From JBFJWU01 sp041623475 [NCBI: bacterium] (GTDB lineage Bacteria > J088), in the NCBI GenBank assembly GCA_041623475.1, contig JBFJWU010000026.1, positions 1 to 16,932 on the forward strand: a stretch of DNA of 16,932 bases, written 5' to 3'. Position 1 is the first letter of the stretch, and the number at the start of each line of letters is the position of its first letter. The notes under the pieces are model-generated. The model saw nothing but the letters and a program-made list of their open reading frames with translations. It searched no databases and had not been told where the DNA came from. The translations under genes and the position numbers were made by a program. This document shows positions 1-6,597 of the stretch, piece after piece.

Positions 1-1
1 C

Positions 2-415
2 GGTTACAGCTGGGGCGGATACCACTCGGCGCTGCTGGCCGGGATCGAACCCAACATCGACTACGCCATCCCCGTGTCCAGTGTTGTCAGCATCGCCGAT
101 GTCATGATGGGTTGGAAGTTCGGTGCCTATGTTCGCCGGACGGTGCCCGACTATGGCGAGGTCCTCCGAAAAATGCGGCGGATGATCGCGGTTCACGCAC
201 CCATCAGCCACCAGCTGCAACTGCCCCGTGAAAATGTGATGCTGGTTGCCGCCGTCGGTGACCGGATCGCACCGCCCGTCCACACCGAACTGCTGTGGGA
301 ACACTGGGGCCGACCGAAACTGGTCTGGAGCCGCGGTGCCCACGTGCTGTATTACGACAAGTCACGGATCCTGGCACAGAAACTGAAATTCCTGAAGCGC
401 CTCGATATCCTTTAG
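2..415 (+). CDS. Alpha/beta hydrolase, C-terminal part (5' end outside window)
   Basis: The reading frame is open from the first bases, so the N-terminal part of the gene lies before the window; 137 codons remain. It begins right at a nucleophile elbow, GYSWG (catalytic Ser codon at 8-10). A GDRIAPP segment follows with the likely acid Asp, then GAHVLYY with the likely catalytic His near the C-terminus. This order and spacing (Ser, about 80 residues, Asp, about 27 residues, His) is the alpha/beta hydrolase triad. The substrate cannot be told: esterases, lipases, acyltransferases and peptidases all share the fold. A GTG at 74 could be mistaken for a start, but it would remove the nucleophile, so the frame is read from the window edge. 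The next gene starts 58 nt downstream on the same strand and could be co-transcribed. Confidence 0.8.
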   Translation, partial: GYSWGGYHSALLAGIEPNIDYAIPVSSVVSIADVMMGWKFGAYVRRTVPDYGEVLRKMRRMIAVHAPISHQLQLPRENVMLVAAVGDRIAPPVHTELLWEHWGRPKLVWSRGAHVLYYDKSRILAQKLKFLKRLDIL

Positions 416-473
416 CCGGGCTGGCTGCGGACCCCTGACTGACAAAACAGATCGAAACAGGCACGCTGTAACC

Positions 474-869
474 GTGACTGAACAAACCGAAGAAATTCGA
501 AACCCCTGGCCGGGTCGGATCCTGCTGGTCCTGGCCGTCGCCGGATTCGGCTGGTGGATCTTTGCCACCGCCCGCCAGCAGTCGGCGTTCCACGTCCGCG
601 ACTATACGGTCGTCCAGCAGGCCGGGTCCTGGCAGATCCAGGGGCGCGCGGTCAACAACGGCCCGGCGGCAACCCGGGTCTACCTGGAAGTCCAGTACTA
701 CCCTGCCGGCCAGCGCAAACATACGCTGCAACAGTTCATCCTGACCAACATCCCCGGCAATTCCGAGTTCGAGTTCGTCCGCGGCCCCCTGCCCGGCATA
801 AACCCCGACGACCTGGACAGGGTTTCGGTCTACCTGGGTACCCAACCCAATCCTTACGGATCGATGTAA
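474..869 (+). CDS. Small membrane-anchored protein of unknown function
   Basis: This gene encodes 131 residues from a GTG start; no strong Shine-Dalgarno is visible. Residues about 15-31 form one hydrophobic helix (ILLVLAVAGFGWWIF), preceded by a short polar N-terminus with few positive charges. The rest is a soluble domain of about 95 residues rich in beta-prone stretches, such as the segment around GSWQIQGRAVNNGPAATRV and the YLEVQYYPAG strand. The 'own-strand, then xNNG, then VYLEV' pattern resembles FxLYD-type beta-sandwich domains found in small periplasmic or outer-face proteins. That resemblance is from memory and weak. A single-pass protein with its domain outside the cytoplasmic membrane is the simplest reading. 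It lies 58 nt after the hydrolase and ends just before a strong hairpin. I do not recognise a specific function. Confidence 0.65.
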   Translation: MTEQTEEIRNPWPGRILLVLAVAGFGWWIFATARQQSAFHVRDYTVVQQAGSWQIQGRAVNNGPAATRVYLEVQYYPAGQRKHTLQQFILTNIPGNSEFEFVRGPLPGINPDDLDRVSVYLGTQPNPYGSM

Positions 870-870
870 C

Positions 871-905
871 AAAAATCCCCGGGGCGGCAATCGGCCGCCC
901 CGGGG
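871..905 (-). terminator. Strong GC hairpin, terminator for the minus-strand pair
   Basis: A perfect 12-bp stem (877-888 pairing with 894-905, CCCCGGGGCGGC against its complement) closes a 5-nt loop. It is flanked on the left by AAAAA at 871-875, which reads as a U-tract after the stem on the minus strand. It sits 1 nt after the stop of the plus-strand gene and 46 nt past the stop of the minus-strand gene ending at 952. The U-tract side shows that it mainly terminates the minus-strand transcript. The stem alone may also slow plus-strand transcription. Confidence 0.75.
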
Positions 906-951
906 TATACGGGCGCTTCATCAATCCATGTCAGCCGCCAGGCGGCCGTAG

Positions 952-1179
952 TCAATTCGTGGTGCTTCTGCGCATCTCTTTGGCAATTTCGGCAAGCCCG
1001 ACCAGAAACTCCTGGCGGTTGAAAAAGAATCCTTCCTGTTGGGCCAGGAGCAGGACGCCGTCCACGTCGCCGATCCGCATCCGTTGCACAAACTGTGCCC
1101 GAATCGGTTCGGTCGACCGGGCGACATCGACGAACAACCGGACATCTTCGACCCGGGATGGCAGCAGGTGGGGAACCAT
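952..1179 (-). CDS. Nif11-like small protein, second of a pair
   Basis: This gene encodes 75 residues from an ATG whose first base is 2 nt after the stop codon of the upstream gene. It has no visible Shine-Dalgarno, so translation probably depends on reinitiation. After a short leader, residues about 10-68 follow the Nif11 pattern: a hydrophobic F-V-x-V-A helix, a charged I-R-x-x-F helix, then GDVDGVLLLAQQEGFFFN and a final amphipathic helix. Nif11 domains occur as leader regions of ribosomally made peptides and as stand-alone small proteins. I see no double-glycine cleavage site and no Cys/Ser/Thr-rich core after the domain. No modifying enzyme or exporter is nearby, so a peptide-precursor role is not supported. 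A frameshift splitting a formerly fused two-domain protein is possible. The Nif11 assignment is moderately sure; the function is unknown. Confidence 0.55.
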   Translation of the reverse strand: MVPHLLPSRVEDVRLFVDVARSTEPIRAQFVQRMRIGDVDGVLLLAQQEGFFFNRQEFLVGLAEIAKEMRRSTTN

Positions 1180-1181
1180 AA

Positions 1182-1397
1182 TCAGACTGAAACCCGGGGC
1201 GTCGTTTCCGGCGCCTTCATACCGGCCATATAGACAACACGAACAATGTCGTCGGGTTCGAAATGAAATCCCTGCTGGCGACCCGCATCTGCGATCGCCG
1301 ACAGGTCACGTCGGGCCAGGTCGCTCTGGACCTGGCGCCGCATTCGTATCGAGACCCTGGCCAGCTCCATAAAGATCTGCGCGTCACTCTTTGACAT
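1182..1397 (-). CDS. Nif11-like small protein, first of a pair
   Basis: This gene encodes 71 residues from an ATG preceded by an excellent Shine-Dalgarno (AAGGAGGAG on the minus strand, plus-strand positions 1401-1409), which fixes the start. The layout matches Nif11-type domains: a Phe at position 9 in the first helix, a basic RMRRQV segment, then DLSAIADAGRQQGFHFEPDD, where the A-x-x-x-GF-x-F element is the family's most recognisable part. The last 12 residues are Pro/Thr/Val-rich and show no GG or GA processing motif. The gene is divergent from the acyl-CoA synthetase across a region with two CRP-type sites, and the second Nif11-like gene starts 2 nt after its stop. The two proteins look like diverged duplicates. 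The gene itself is fairly sure; the family call is moderate; no function is assigned. Confidence 0.6.
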   Translation of the reverse strand: MSKSDAQIFMELARVSIRMRRQVQSDLARRDLSAIADAGRQQGFHFEPDDIVRVVYMAGMKAPETTPRVSV

Positions 1398-1477
1398 GAA
1401 CTCCTCCTTGACTTGTGGGCACTGTTGCCCGGTGACGTCCGTACACCCACGTTTTAACCCCGATCATCGGCCAGGAA

Positions 1478-1493
1478 TGTGATCTGGCGCACA
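1478..1493. promoter_or_regulatory. CRP-type operator, copy 1
   Basis: The sequence is TGTGA-TCTGGC-GCACA. It has one perfect half site and one half site with a single mismatch to the CRP/Vfr/Clp consensus TGTGA-N6-TCACA. It shares TGTGATCTGG and CACAG with the second copy. It is the copy nearer the Nif11-like genes. Confidence 0.6.
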
Positions 1494-1527
1494 GATCGGT
1501 CCTGCCGGTGAGTGAAATTTACGCCTT

Positions 1528-1543
1528 TGTGATCTGGGTCACA
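1528..1543. promoter_or_regulatory. CRP-type operator, copy 2 (perfect half sites)
   Basis: The sequence TGTGA-TCTGGG-TCACA matches both half sites of the CRP consensus with the correct 6-nt spacer. It starts exactly 50 bp after copy 1, so the two sites lie on roughly the same helix face (nearly five turns). Its centre is about 86 bp upstream of the start site predicted from the -10 at 1610. That distance suits an upstream activator, or control of the divergent genes. Confidence 0.7.
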
Positions 1544-1586
1544 GGGATCCGGCCGATTCGGCCCCGCCAAGGGCCGACAAAGCCGC

Positions 1587-1615
1587 TGGAAACCAGCAAA
1601 CGACGGTGCTAGAAT
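1587..1615 (+). promoter_or_regulatory. Candidate promoter of the acyl-CoA synthetase
   Basis: TAGAAT at 1610-1615 is preceded by TGC, giving an extended -10 (TGnTAGAAT). The -35 position, 17 nt upstream (TGGAAA, 1587-1592), is poor. Weak -35 promoters with an extended -10 are often activator-dependent, which fits the CRP-type sites upstream. The start site would be near 1622, giving a leader of about 100 nt. Confidence 0.3.
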
Positions 1616-1723
1616 CTGAACTGCCTGCAATTGCGGGTGCGAGGACATTGGGCGAGCCAGACCGGGCCGCTCGATCCGGGAAAACGAATATATTTTTGAC
1701 CCAAACTGTTGGAGGGGCGAGCC

Positions 1724-3391
1724 ATGTCAGGTTCAGGAAAACTGCTGCTGGAATCGGTATACGAATGGGAACAGAACGAACCCAACCGGATGTACCTGAC
1801 CCAGCCCATTGGCAATGGTGAAGTTGTCAATTACACGTGGGGCCAGGCGATGGACGAAGTCCGCCGGATGGCAGCCCACCTGAAGTCCCTGGACCTGGAG
1901 CCCGGTTCCAAGATCGCGCTGCTGTCCAAGAACTGCGCCCACTTTATCCTGGCGGACCTGGCGATCTTTATGGCGGGCCACGTCACCGTCGCGCTGTACC
2001 CGACCCTGAACGCCGAAACCGTCGGCTACATCCTCGACCATTCAGACTCCAAGCTGCTGTTTGTCGGCAAACTGGACGACTGGGATTCCATGAAGAGCGG
2101 CGTCCCCGGTGATATGCCGTGCATCGCCTTTCCCCTGGCACCCAAAACCGACTACACGACGTGGGACGACATCATCGCCAAAACAGAGCCACTGCAGGGC
2201 AACCCGACCCGCGCTGCAGACGAGCTGGCCATTATTGTTTATACGTCCGGCTCAACGGGGCAGCCCAAAGGCGTAATGCACAATTTTGCTGCAATGTCGG
2301 TCGCCGGCCGCGGTATGGTCCGCGAACTGAAGATCGGCAAGAACGAGCGCCAGCTGAGCTACCTGCCTCTGGCACACGTATTCGAGCGATTGATCGTCGA
2401 AACGGCGTCCTTTTATTCCGGCGCCCACATTTTCTTTGCCGAGTCCCTGGACACGTTCCTGCAGGACCTGCAACGCTGCAAGCCGACCCTGTTTGTCTCG
2501 GTACCTCGGCTGTGGCTCAAGTTCCAGTTGGGTGTTTTCCAGAAGATGCCGCCGGAGAAACTGGACCGCCTGCTGAGGATCCCGATCATTTCCGGAATCG
2601 TCAAGAAAAAGGTCCTGTCCGGACTGGGGCTGGAACACGTCCGCCTTGCCGGCAGTGGCAGCGCCCCGATCCCGGCTGACCTGATCGAATGGTACCGCAA
2701 ACTGGGCCTGGTCCTGCTCGAAGGCTATGGCATGAGCGAGGACTTTGCCTATTCCCATCTGTCGACGCCGGAAAAGAACAAGCCGGGATATGTTGGCGTG
2801 CCATTTGACGATGTTGATGTCCGCATCAGCGACGAGGGCGAAATCCAGATCAAGAGCCCCGGCAACATGATGGGCTACTACAAAGAGCCCGAAATGACCG
2901 CCGAATGCTATACCGAAGACGGCTATTTCAAGACCGGCGATCGCGGTGAACGACTGCCCAATGGGCTGCTCAAGATCACCGGCCGGGTCAAGGAACTGTT
3001 CAAGACCTCCAAAGGAAAATACGTCGCACCGGCCCCGATCGAAAACATCATCAACGCCGACAGCAGCGTCGAAACCAGCTGTGTATCCGGTTCCGGACGG
3101 CCGCAGCCGTACGCGCTGGTGATGCTCAGCGAAGACCTGCGGGCCAGCCAGGATGACCCGGCAACCCGCGAAAAGGTCACCGCTGCCCTGGAAGCGCTGC
3201 TGAAAAAGGTCAACGGCGAAGTCGAAGGCTACGAAGCGCTGCAGTTCCTGGCGGTTGTCCGCGACGAATGGCAGATCGAAAACGGTTTTCTGACGCCGAC
3301 GATGAAGATCAAACGCCCCGTCATCGAGGACCACTACGACTCGAAGCTGGACGAATGGTACGATTCCGGCCAGAAAATTGTCTGGGAATAG
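1724..3391 (+). CDS. Long-chain fatty acid-CoA ligase (AMP-forming)
   Basis: This gene encodes 555 residues of the ANL (acyl/aryl-CoA synthetase) superfamily, long-chain type. It adenylates a fatty acid with ATP and transfers the acyl group to CoA, feeding beta-oxidation or lipid synthesis. Visible motifs are the phosphate loop YTSGSTGQPKG (residues 173-183), EGYGMSE (333-339), GYFKTGDRG with the ribose-binding Asp (about 406), the hinge region GRVKELFKTSKGKYVAP, and the C-terminal lysine segment LTPTMKIKR. The absence of a signal peptide suggests a cytosolic or membrane-peripheral enzyme. The ATG at 1724 is chosen because GGAGGGG at 1711-1717 sits 6 nt upstream; a TTG at 1709 would place the start on top of that site. 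Upstream CRP-type sites suggest cAMP-linked control, a familiar theme for fatty acid catabolism. Chain-length preference cannot be read from sequence. Confidence 0.93.
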   Translation: MSGSGKLLLESVYEWEQNEPNRMYLTQPIGNGEVVNYTWGQAMDEVRRMAAHLKSLDLEPGSKIALLSKNCAHFILADLAIFMAGHVTVALYPTLNAETVGYILDHSDSKLLFVGKLDDWDSMKSGVPGDMPCIAFPLAPKTDYTTWDDIIAKTEPLQGNPTRAADELAIIVYTSGSTGQPKGVMHNFAAMSVAGRGMVRELKIGKNERQLSYLPLAHVFERLIVETASFYSGAHIFFAESLDTFLQDLQRCKPTLFVSVPRLWLKFQLGVFQKMPPEKLDRLLRIPIISGIVKKKVLSGLGLEHVRLAGSGSAPIPADLIEWYRKLGLVLLEGYGMSEDFAYSHLSTPEKNKPGYVGVPFDDVDVRISDEGEIQIKSPGNMMGYYKEPEMTAECYTEDGYFKTGDRGERLPNGLLKITGRVKELFKTSKGKYVAPAPIENIINADSSVETSCVSGSGRPQPYALVMLSEDLRASQDDPATREKVTAALEALLKKVNGEVEGYEALQFLAVVRDEWQIENGFLTPTMKIKRPVIEDHYDSKLDEWYDSGQKIVWE

Positions 3392-3434
3392 TCGGGCAGA
3401 CGGCGGCAATACTTTGATGTACACTGTTTGAACT

Positions 3435-3563
3435 ATGGATGCGCAAGGCGATTTCATAACTGTATTCATGGCGTCCGGAATCCCCGAATTCCTCAAGATC
3501 GTCGGTGTGGGCATGGCCCTCTGCATCGTCGGCATGGTGGTTGACAAAGCCACCTCCAGCTGA
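3435..3563 (+). CDS. Possible 42-residue single-pass membrane peptide
   Basis: A short frame opens with ATG at 3435, directly after an in-frame TGA (3429-3431), and closes with TGA at 3561. The product would have a polar/mixed N-terminus (MDAQGDFITVFMASGIPEFL), a Gly/Val/Met-rich hydrophobic stretch at about residues 20-36 (LKIVGVGMALCIVGMVV) and a short polar tail (DKATSS). That is a plausible small membrane protein in the gap between the synthetase and the next operon. No clear Shine-Dalgarno precedes it, and the frame is short enough to occur by chance, so it is listed as tentative. I do not recognise it. Confidence 0.35.
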   Translation: MDAQGDFITVFMASGIPEFLKIVGVGMALCIVGMVVDKATSS

Positions 3564-3644
3564 CCTGCCCCTGCGACCCAGCGCCTGATTCAAACCATTC
3601 TGTGATGACTGCCGGCTCGACAACGGGTCAGGCGAACCGGACCG

Positions 3645-4154
3645 GTGCGTCTGATGCCTGACCCTGCCGACCACCAGCCGTTTGATGCCGCCTATCGGCA
3701 GGGCCGATTGTTTGCCGCCGATGTCCAGGCGTCGGCCCTGATCAGCGCACCTGCAAACCGCGTCTGGTCAATCCTGACAGACCTCGATCGATATTCCCAA
3801 TGGAATCCGTTTACACCAACCGTCGAGTCCGATCTGCAGCCCGGATCAGCGGCGGTGCTGCACGTCCGTATGCCCGGCCGACCACCAATGGTACGAACCG
3901 AATGGGTGAATTCAATGATTCCCGGCCAGCGTCTGTGTTGGGGCATGGTCATGGGACATCGCTGGCTTCTGGTGGCCAACCGCGAACAGCGTGTCGAACC
4001 GATCAGCGACGGATCCTGCCGCTACGTCACCGTTGACCGCTTCAGCGGCCTGCTGACGCCACTGATGCTGCTGCTGTTCCGCAGACCAATGCAGCGCGGT
4101 TTCCAGGCCGCGGCCGACGGCCTGAAGCACGCCGCCGAGGCGACTGCCGAATGA
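3645..4154 (+). CDS. SRPBCC (START/polyketide cyclase-like) family protein
   Basis: This gene encodes 169 residues from GTG 3645; ATG 3654 is an equally possible start, and neither has a strong Shine-Dalgarno. Residues about 25-165 fit the SRPBCC helix-grip fold. A first strand leads into the SAPANRVWSILTDLDRYSQW element with WNPF, which is typical of this family. Further strands follow, then a long C-terminal helix (MQRGFQAAADGLKHA). The fold encloses a hydrophobic pocket used for lipids, sterols or polyketide-like ligands, either as a carrier or as a small cyclase/dehydratase. The stop overlaps the next start (ATGA), placing it first in a translationally coupled four-gene set with a DUF1214-type protein, a sulfotransferase and an SDR enzyme. 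A ligand-binding or ring-modifying role on the cassette's substrate is an inference. Confidence 0.75.
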   Translation: MRLMPDPADHQPFDAAYRQGRLFAADVQASALISAPANRVWSILTDLDRYSQWNPFTPTVESDLQPGSAAVLHVRMPGRPPMVRTEWVNSMIPGQRLCWGMVMGHRWLLVANREQRVEPISDGSCRYVTVDRFSGLLTPLMLLLFRRPMQRGFQAAADGLKHAAEATAE

Positions 4155-5344
4155 AAAAGGTGTTTTTTCTAATCCTGGGCGCATTTCGCCGCGCCTCGCT
4201 GTGGTGGCAACGGCTCCGGGGCAGGACCCCTGATACCATTGCCGAACAACGGATCGTCAGCGGCCAGGCATGGGACGAGTTCTGCGACGCCCTCAAAGCC
4301 GCCGGGGCCACCCTGCAGTTTCCCGGCGCCCCGCGCGATCCCTTTACCCAGGCCGAGGGCTATCGGTACCTGAGCCGCCTGACGCGGGCTGGCCTGGAAG
4401 CCTTTGTCGAATATGCCGATCCCCAGGCACCGGTCCTGCGCCGGATGGTCCACGAAACCGCAAAAATGGGCGCCGATAACCCGGACAACTACTACCAGAA
4501 CGCCACCATCGACGGGCAGTTGACCTACCGGATTCGCGGCAACCGGAGTACCGTCAACTACCTGGGGTTCGGCACCCAGGCAGGACAGTACGGCCAGGAT
4601 GGCGGCATGCGAACGACCGGATACGTCGAGGCATCAGAACTGGACATTGAACCGGACGGATCTTTTGAGCTGATCGTCAGCGCCACCAGGCAGCCCGGCA
4701 ACTGGCTGCCTATGGACCCGGAATCAACCCTGTTGATTGTCCGCCAGACGTTCCTCGACCGCGACACCGAACAGATTGCCGACCTGGTCATCGAGCGTGC
4801 CGACGGCCCGACGATTCCGGTACCGCTGACACCCGCTGCACTGGACCAGGGACTGCAACAGACATCATTGCTGGTCGCGGGCGCGTCCATGTTATTTGCC
4901 AAATGGGCACGGGATTTCCAGAAACATCCTAACCAGCTGCCGCGCTTTGACCAGGCCGTATCGGATGCCGCCGGTGGCGACCCCAACATCGCCTACTACC
5001 ACAGTTACTGGTCGCTGGAACCGGACCAGGCGCTGGTCATTGATGCCCGGCCACCCGACTGTGAGCACTGGAATTTCCAGTTGAACAACCACTGGATGGA
5101 GTCCCTCGATTACCGCTACCACCAGGTCCACCTGAACAAGCATAGCGCCCGGCCCAACCCCGACGGCACGGTCACCCTGGTCGTCGCCCACAAGGACCCC
5201 GGCCATCCCAACTGGATCGAAACGATCGGCCACGAATGCGGCACCATGTGCTTCCGCTGGATTCGGGCAACCGAGCACCCGCAGCCGCAAACCCGTGTGG
5301 TGCCGTTCGCCGAGCTGGACAACATTCTCGCTGGCACCGCGTGA
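4151..5344 (+). CDS. DUF1214-type protein
   Basis: This gene encodes 397 residues; the ATG overlaps the SRPBCC stop by 4 nt. The first 14 residues (MKKVFFLILGAFRR) are short and hydrophobic, but too weak to call a signal peptide. The middle has a conserved-looking PFTQAEGYRYLSRLTRAGLE segment (about 63-85). The C-terminal third carries YYHSYWSLEPDQALVIDARP, then WNFQLNNHWMESLDYRYHQ and a GTMCFRW element near the end. I associate these with the DUF1214/DUF1254-related beta-sandwich proteins, which have no established reaction. The assignment is from pattern memory and is moderate. The gene sits between the SRPBCC protein and the sulfotransferase, with overlaps on both sides, implying a fixed-stoichiometry role in the same process. 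Conserved His/Trp/Asp residues in the C-terminal block could mark an active or binding site; this is not known. Confidence 0.65.
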   Translation: MKKVFFLILGAFRRASLWWQRLRGRTPDTIAEQRIVSGQAWDEFCDALKAAGATLQFPGAPRDPFTQAEGYRYLSRLTRAGLEAFVEYADPQAPVLRRMVHETAKMGADNPDNYYQNATIDGQLTYRIRGNRSTVNYLGFGTQAGQYGQDGGMRTTGYVEASELDIEPDGSFELIVSATRQPGNWLPMDPESTLLIVRQTFLDRDTEQIADLVIERADGPTIPVPLTPAALDQGLQQTSLLVAGASMLFAKWARDFQKHPNQLPRFDQAVSDAAGGDPNIAYYHSYWSLEPDQALVIDARPPDCEHWNFQLNNHWMESLDYRYHQVHLNKHSARPNPDGTVTLVVAHKDPGHPNWIETIGHECGTMCFRWIRATEHPQPQTRVVPFAELDNILAGTA

Positions 5345-6597
5345 GCAACATCGTCACCGGCAATCGTTACGCCGACCCGCCCCGCCCGATGCTGGTGCGG
5401 CTGATTAACCTGTTGGGGACCGTGCTGCCGGTTGGCCCGTTTGCACGGCGGCTGAACGTCGACAACCTGGTCCGTAACGCCCGGCGGCGGTCTGGACTGA
5501 CCGACTTCGGCGACGAATGGTTCACAGAGCCGCTGGCGGTCCTGGTCGATGCCATCAATGCCAATGCCAGGTTGACCCCGATGGGACGACTGATCCAGCG
5601 GACCCGCCTGGTTGGTGCGCTGGAAAACCGCCTGCGCGCGCGACAACTGTTTCGGCAGAATCCGGAAATCCTTGACCAGGAGCTGGGCAAGGTCATCGTA
5701 ATCGCCGGCCTGCAGCGAACCGGAACGACCATGCTGCACCGGCTGCTGGCATCGGACCCGGCGGCCCGGTCTTTGTTGTCGTGGGAAGCGCTGAACCCGG
5801 CACCCTTCCCCGGCGACCAGGACAACCGCCACCGTCATGCCGAAGCCCGCAAGGCCCAGAAAGCCCTGGCGTGGCTGGCACCGCAGTTCTTTGCAATCCA
5901 CCCCGTTGAATGGGATGCGCCCGAAGAGGATGTCCTGCTGCTGGACCTGAGCTTTATGAGCCAGGCACCAGAAGCAACAATGACCGTTCCGGCATATGCA
6001 ACCTGGCTGGAATCCGCCGATCATCGGCCGGCCTACGAATACCTGCGAGACCTGATGAAGCTTCTGCAGTGGCAGCGACCGGGCACGCACTGGGTCCTCA
6101 AAACCCCCCACCACATGGAATACCTGGACACACTGCTGGATGTCTTTCCCGATGCAACGATCATCCAGACCCATCGCGATCCGCGCCGGACCATGGGCAG
6201 TTTCTGCAGCATGGTGGCCCACGGCCAGGGTGTGTTCAGTAACCATGTCGACCCGGTAGCAGTCGGCCGCCACTGGACCCGCAAGGTCCGCATCATGCTG
6301 GAAAACACGATCGCCGCCCGCCAGGCCCGCGCCGATCGCCACGTCGTCGACGTGCTGTACGATGACCTGATGACCGACCCGATCACCCAGATCCAACGTA
6401 TTTATGACACCGCTGGAATTGAACTGGCCGACGCAGCCCTGCAGTCAATGAACGCCGCCCGCCAGGCCAACCGCCAGCACAAATACGGACGCCACGTCTA
6501 CGACCTGGCAGATTTCGGGCTGTCAATTGAACAGATCGACCGGGATTTCGACTTTTACCGCCAACGACACGGAATACCGGTCGAGGTTCAGTCATGA
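5341..6597 (+). CDS. Sulfotransferase family protein (PAPS-dependent type)
   Basis: This gene encodes 418 residues. The GTG at 5341 overlaps the previous stop (GTGA); an in-frame ATG at 5236 would run deep into the upstream gene and is not used. The PAPS 5'-phosphosulfate loop is seen as GLQRTGTT at 123-130. A WVLKTPHH element follows at 251-258, and the 3'-phosphate-binding segment THRDPRRTMGSFCSM starts near 277 with the usual Arg and Ser. Together these match the sulfotransferase_3 (PF13469) type, which moves a sulfuryl group from PAPS onto a hydroxyl or amine acceptor. No signal or membrane helix is evident, so it is probably cytosolic. Acceptors for this subfamily are mostly unknown; lipids, sterols and other hydrophobic alcohols are plausible given the SRPBCC and SDR neighbours. 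Its stop overlaps the SDR start (ATGA). Confidence 0.88.
   Translation: MSNIVTGNRYADPPRPMLVRLINLLGTVLPVGPFARRLNVDNLVRNARRRSGLTDFGDEWFTEPLAVLVDAINANARLTPMGRLIQRTRLVGALENRLRARQLFRQNPEILDQELGKVIVIAGLQRTGTTMLHRLLASDPAARSLLSWEALNPAPFPGDQDNRHRHAEARKAQKALAWLAPQFFAIHPVEWDAPEEDVLLLDLSFMSQAPEATMTVPAYATWLESADHRPAYEYLRDLMKLLQWQRPGTHWVLKTPHHMEYLDTLLDVFPDATIIQTHRDPRRTMGSFCSMVAHGQGVFSNHVDPVAVGRHWTRKVRIMLENTIAARQARADRHVVDVLYDDLMTDPITQIQRIYDTAGIELADAALQSMNAARQANRQHKYGRHVYDLADFGLSIEQIDRDFDFYRQRHGIPVEVQS

Larger units (their letters stand above)
1398..1723. other. Divergent intergenic control region
   Basis: These 326 nt separate the minus-strand Nif11-like pair from the plus-strand acyl-CoA synthetase. They hold the Nif11 Shine-Dalgarno (1401-1409), two CRP-type palindromes (1478-1493 and 1528-1543), a candidate extended -10 for the synthetase (1607-1615), an AT-rich stretch at 1682-1698 and the synthetase ribosome binding site (1711-1717). 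I see no convincing gene on either strand. Confidence 0.6.

Noticed and set aside
554-1372. 272-codon plus-strand frame across the small membrane protein and the Nif11-like genes
   Set aside because: It runs through a strong terminator hairpin and three better-supported genes, and its product is Pro/Arg-rich without structure.
1182-1397. RiPP precursor peptide locus based on the Nif11-like leaders
   Set aside because: There is no GG-type cleavage site, no core peptide with modifiable residues, and no modifying enzyme, peptidase or exporter in the window.
1709-1723. TTG start for the acyl-CoA synthetase
   Set aside because: The GGAGGGG ribosome site begins at 1711 and is correctly spaced for the ATG at 1724, so the TTG would lie within its own binding site.
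2252-3553. 433-codon open frame on the minus strand, opposite the acyl-CoA synthetase
   Set aside because: It is a shadow of a gene with clear family motifs on the plus strand; the antisense product shows no recognisable domain and is biased by the GC-rich codon pattern.
5116-6396. 426-codon open frame on the minus strand, opposite the sulfotransferase
   Set aside because: The plus-strand frame carries both PAPS-binding motifs and overlaps its neighbours cleanly; the antisense frame cuts across two real genes.
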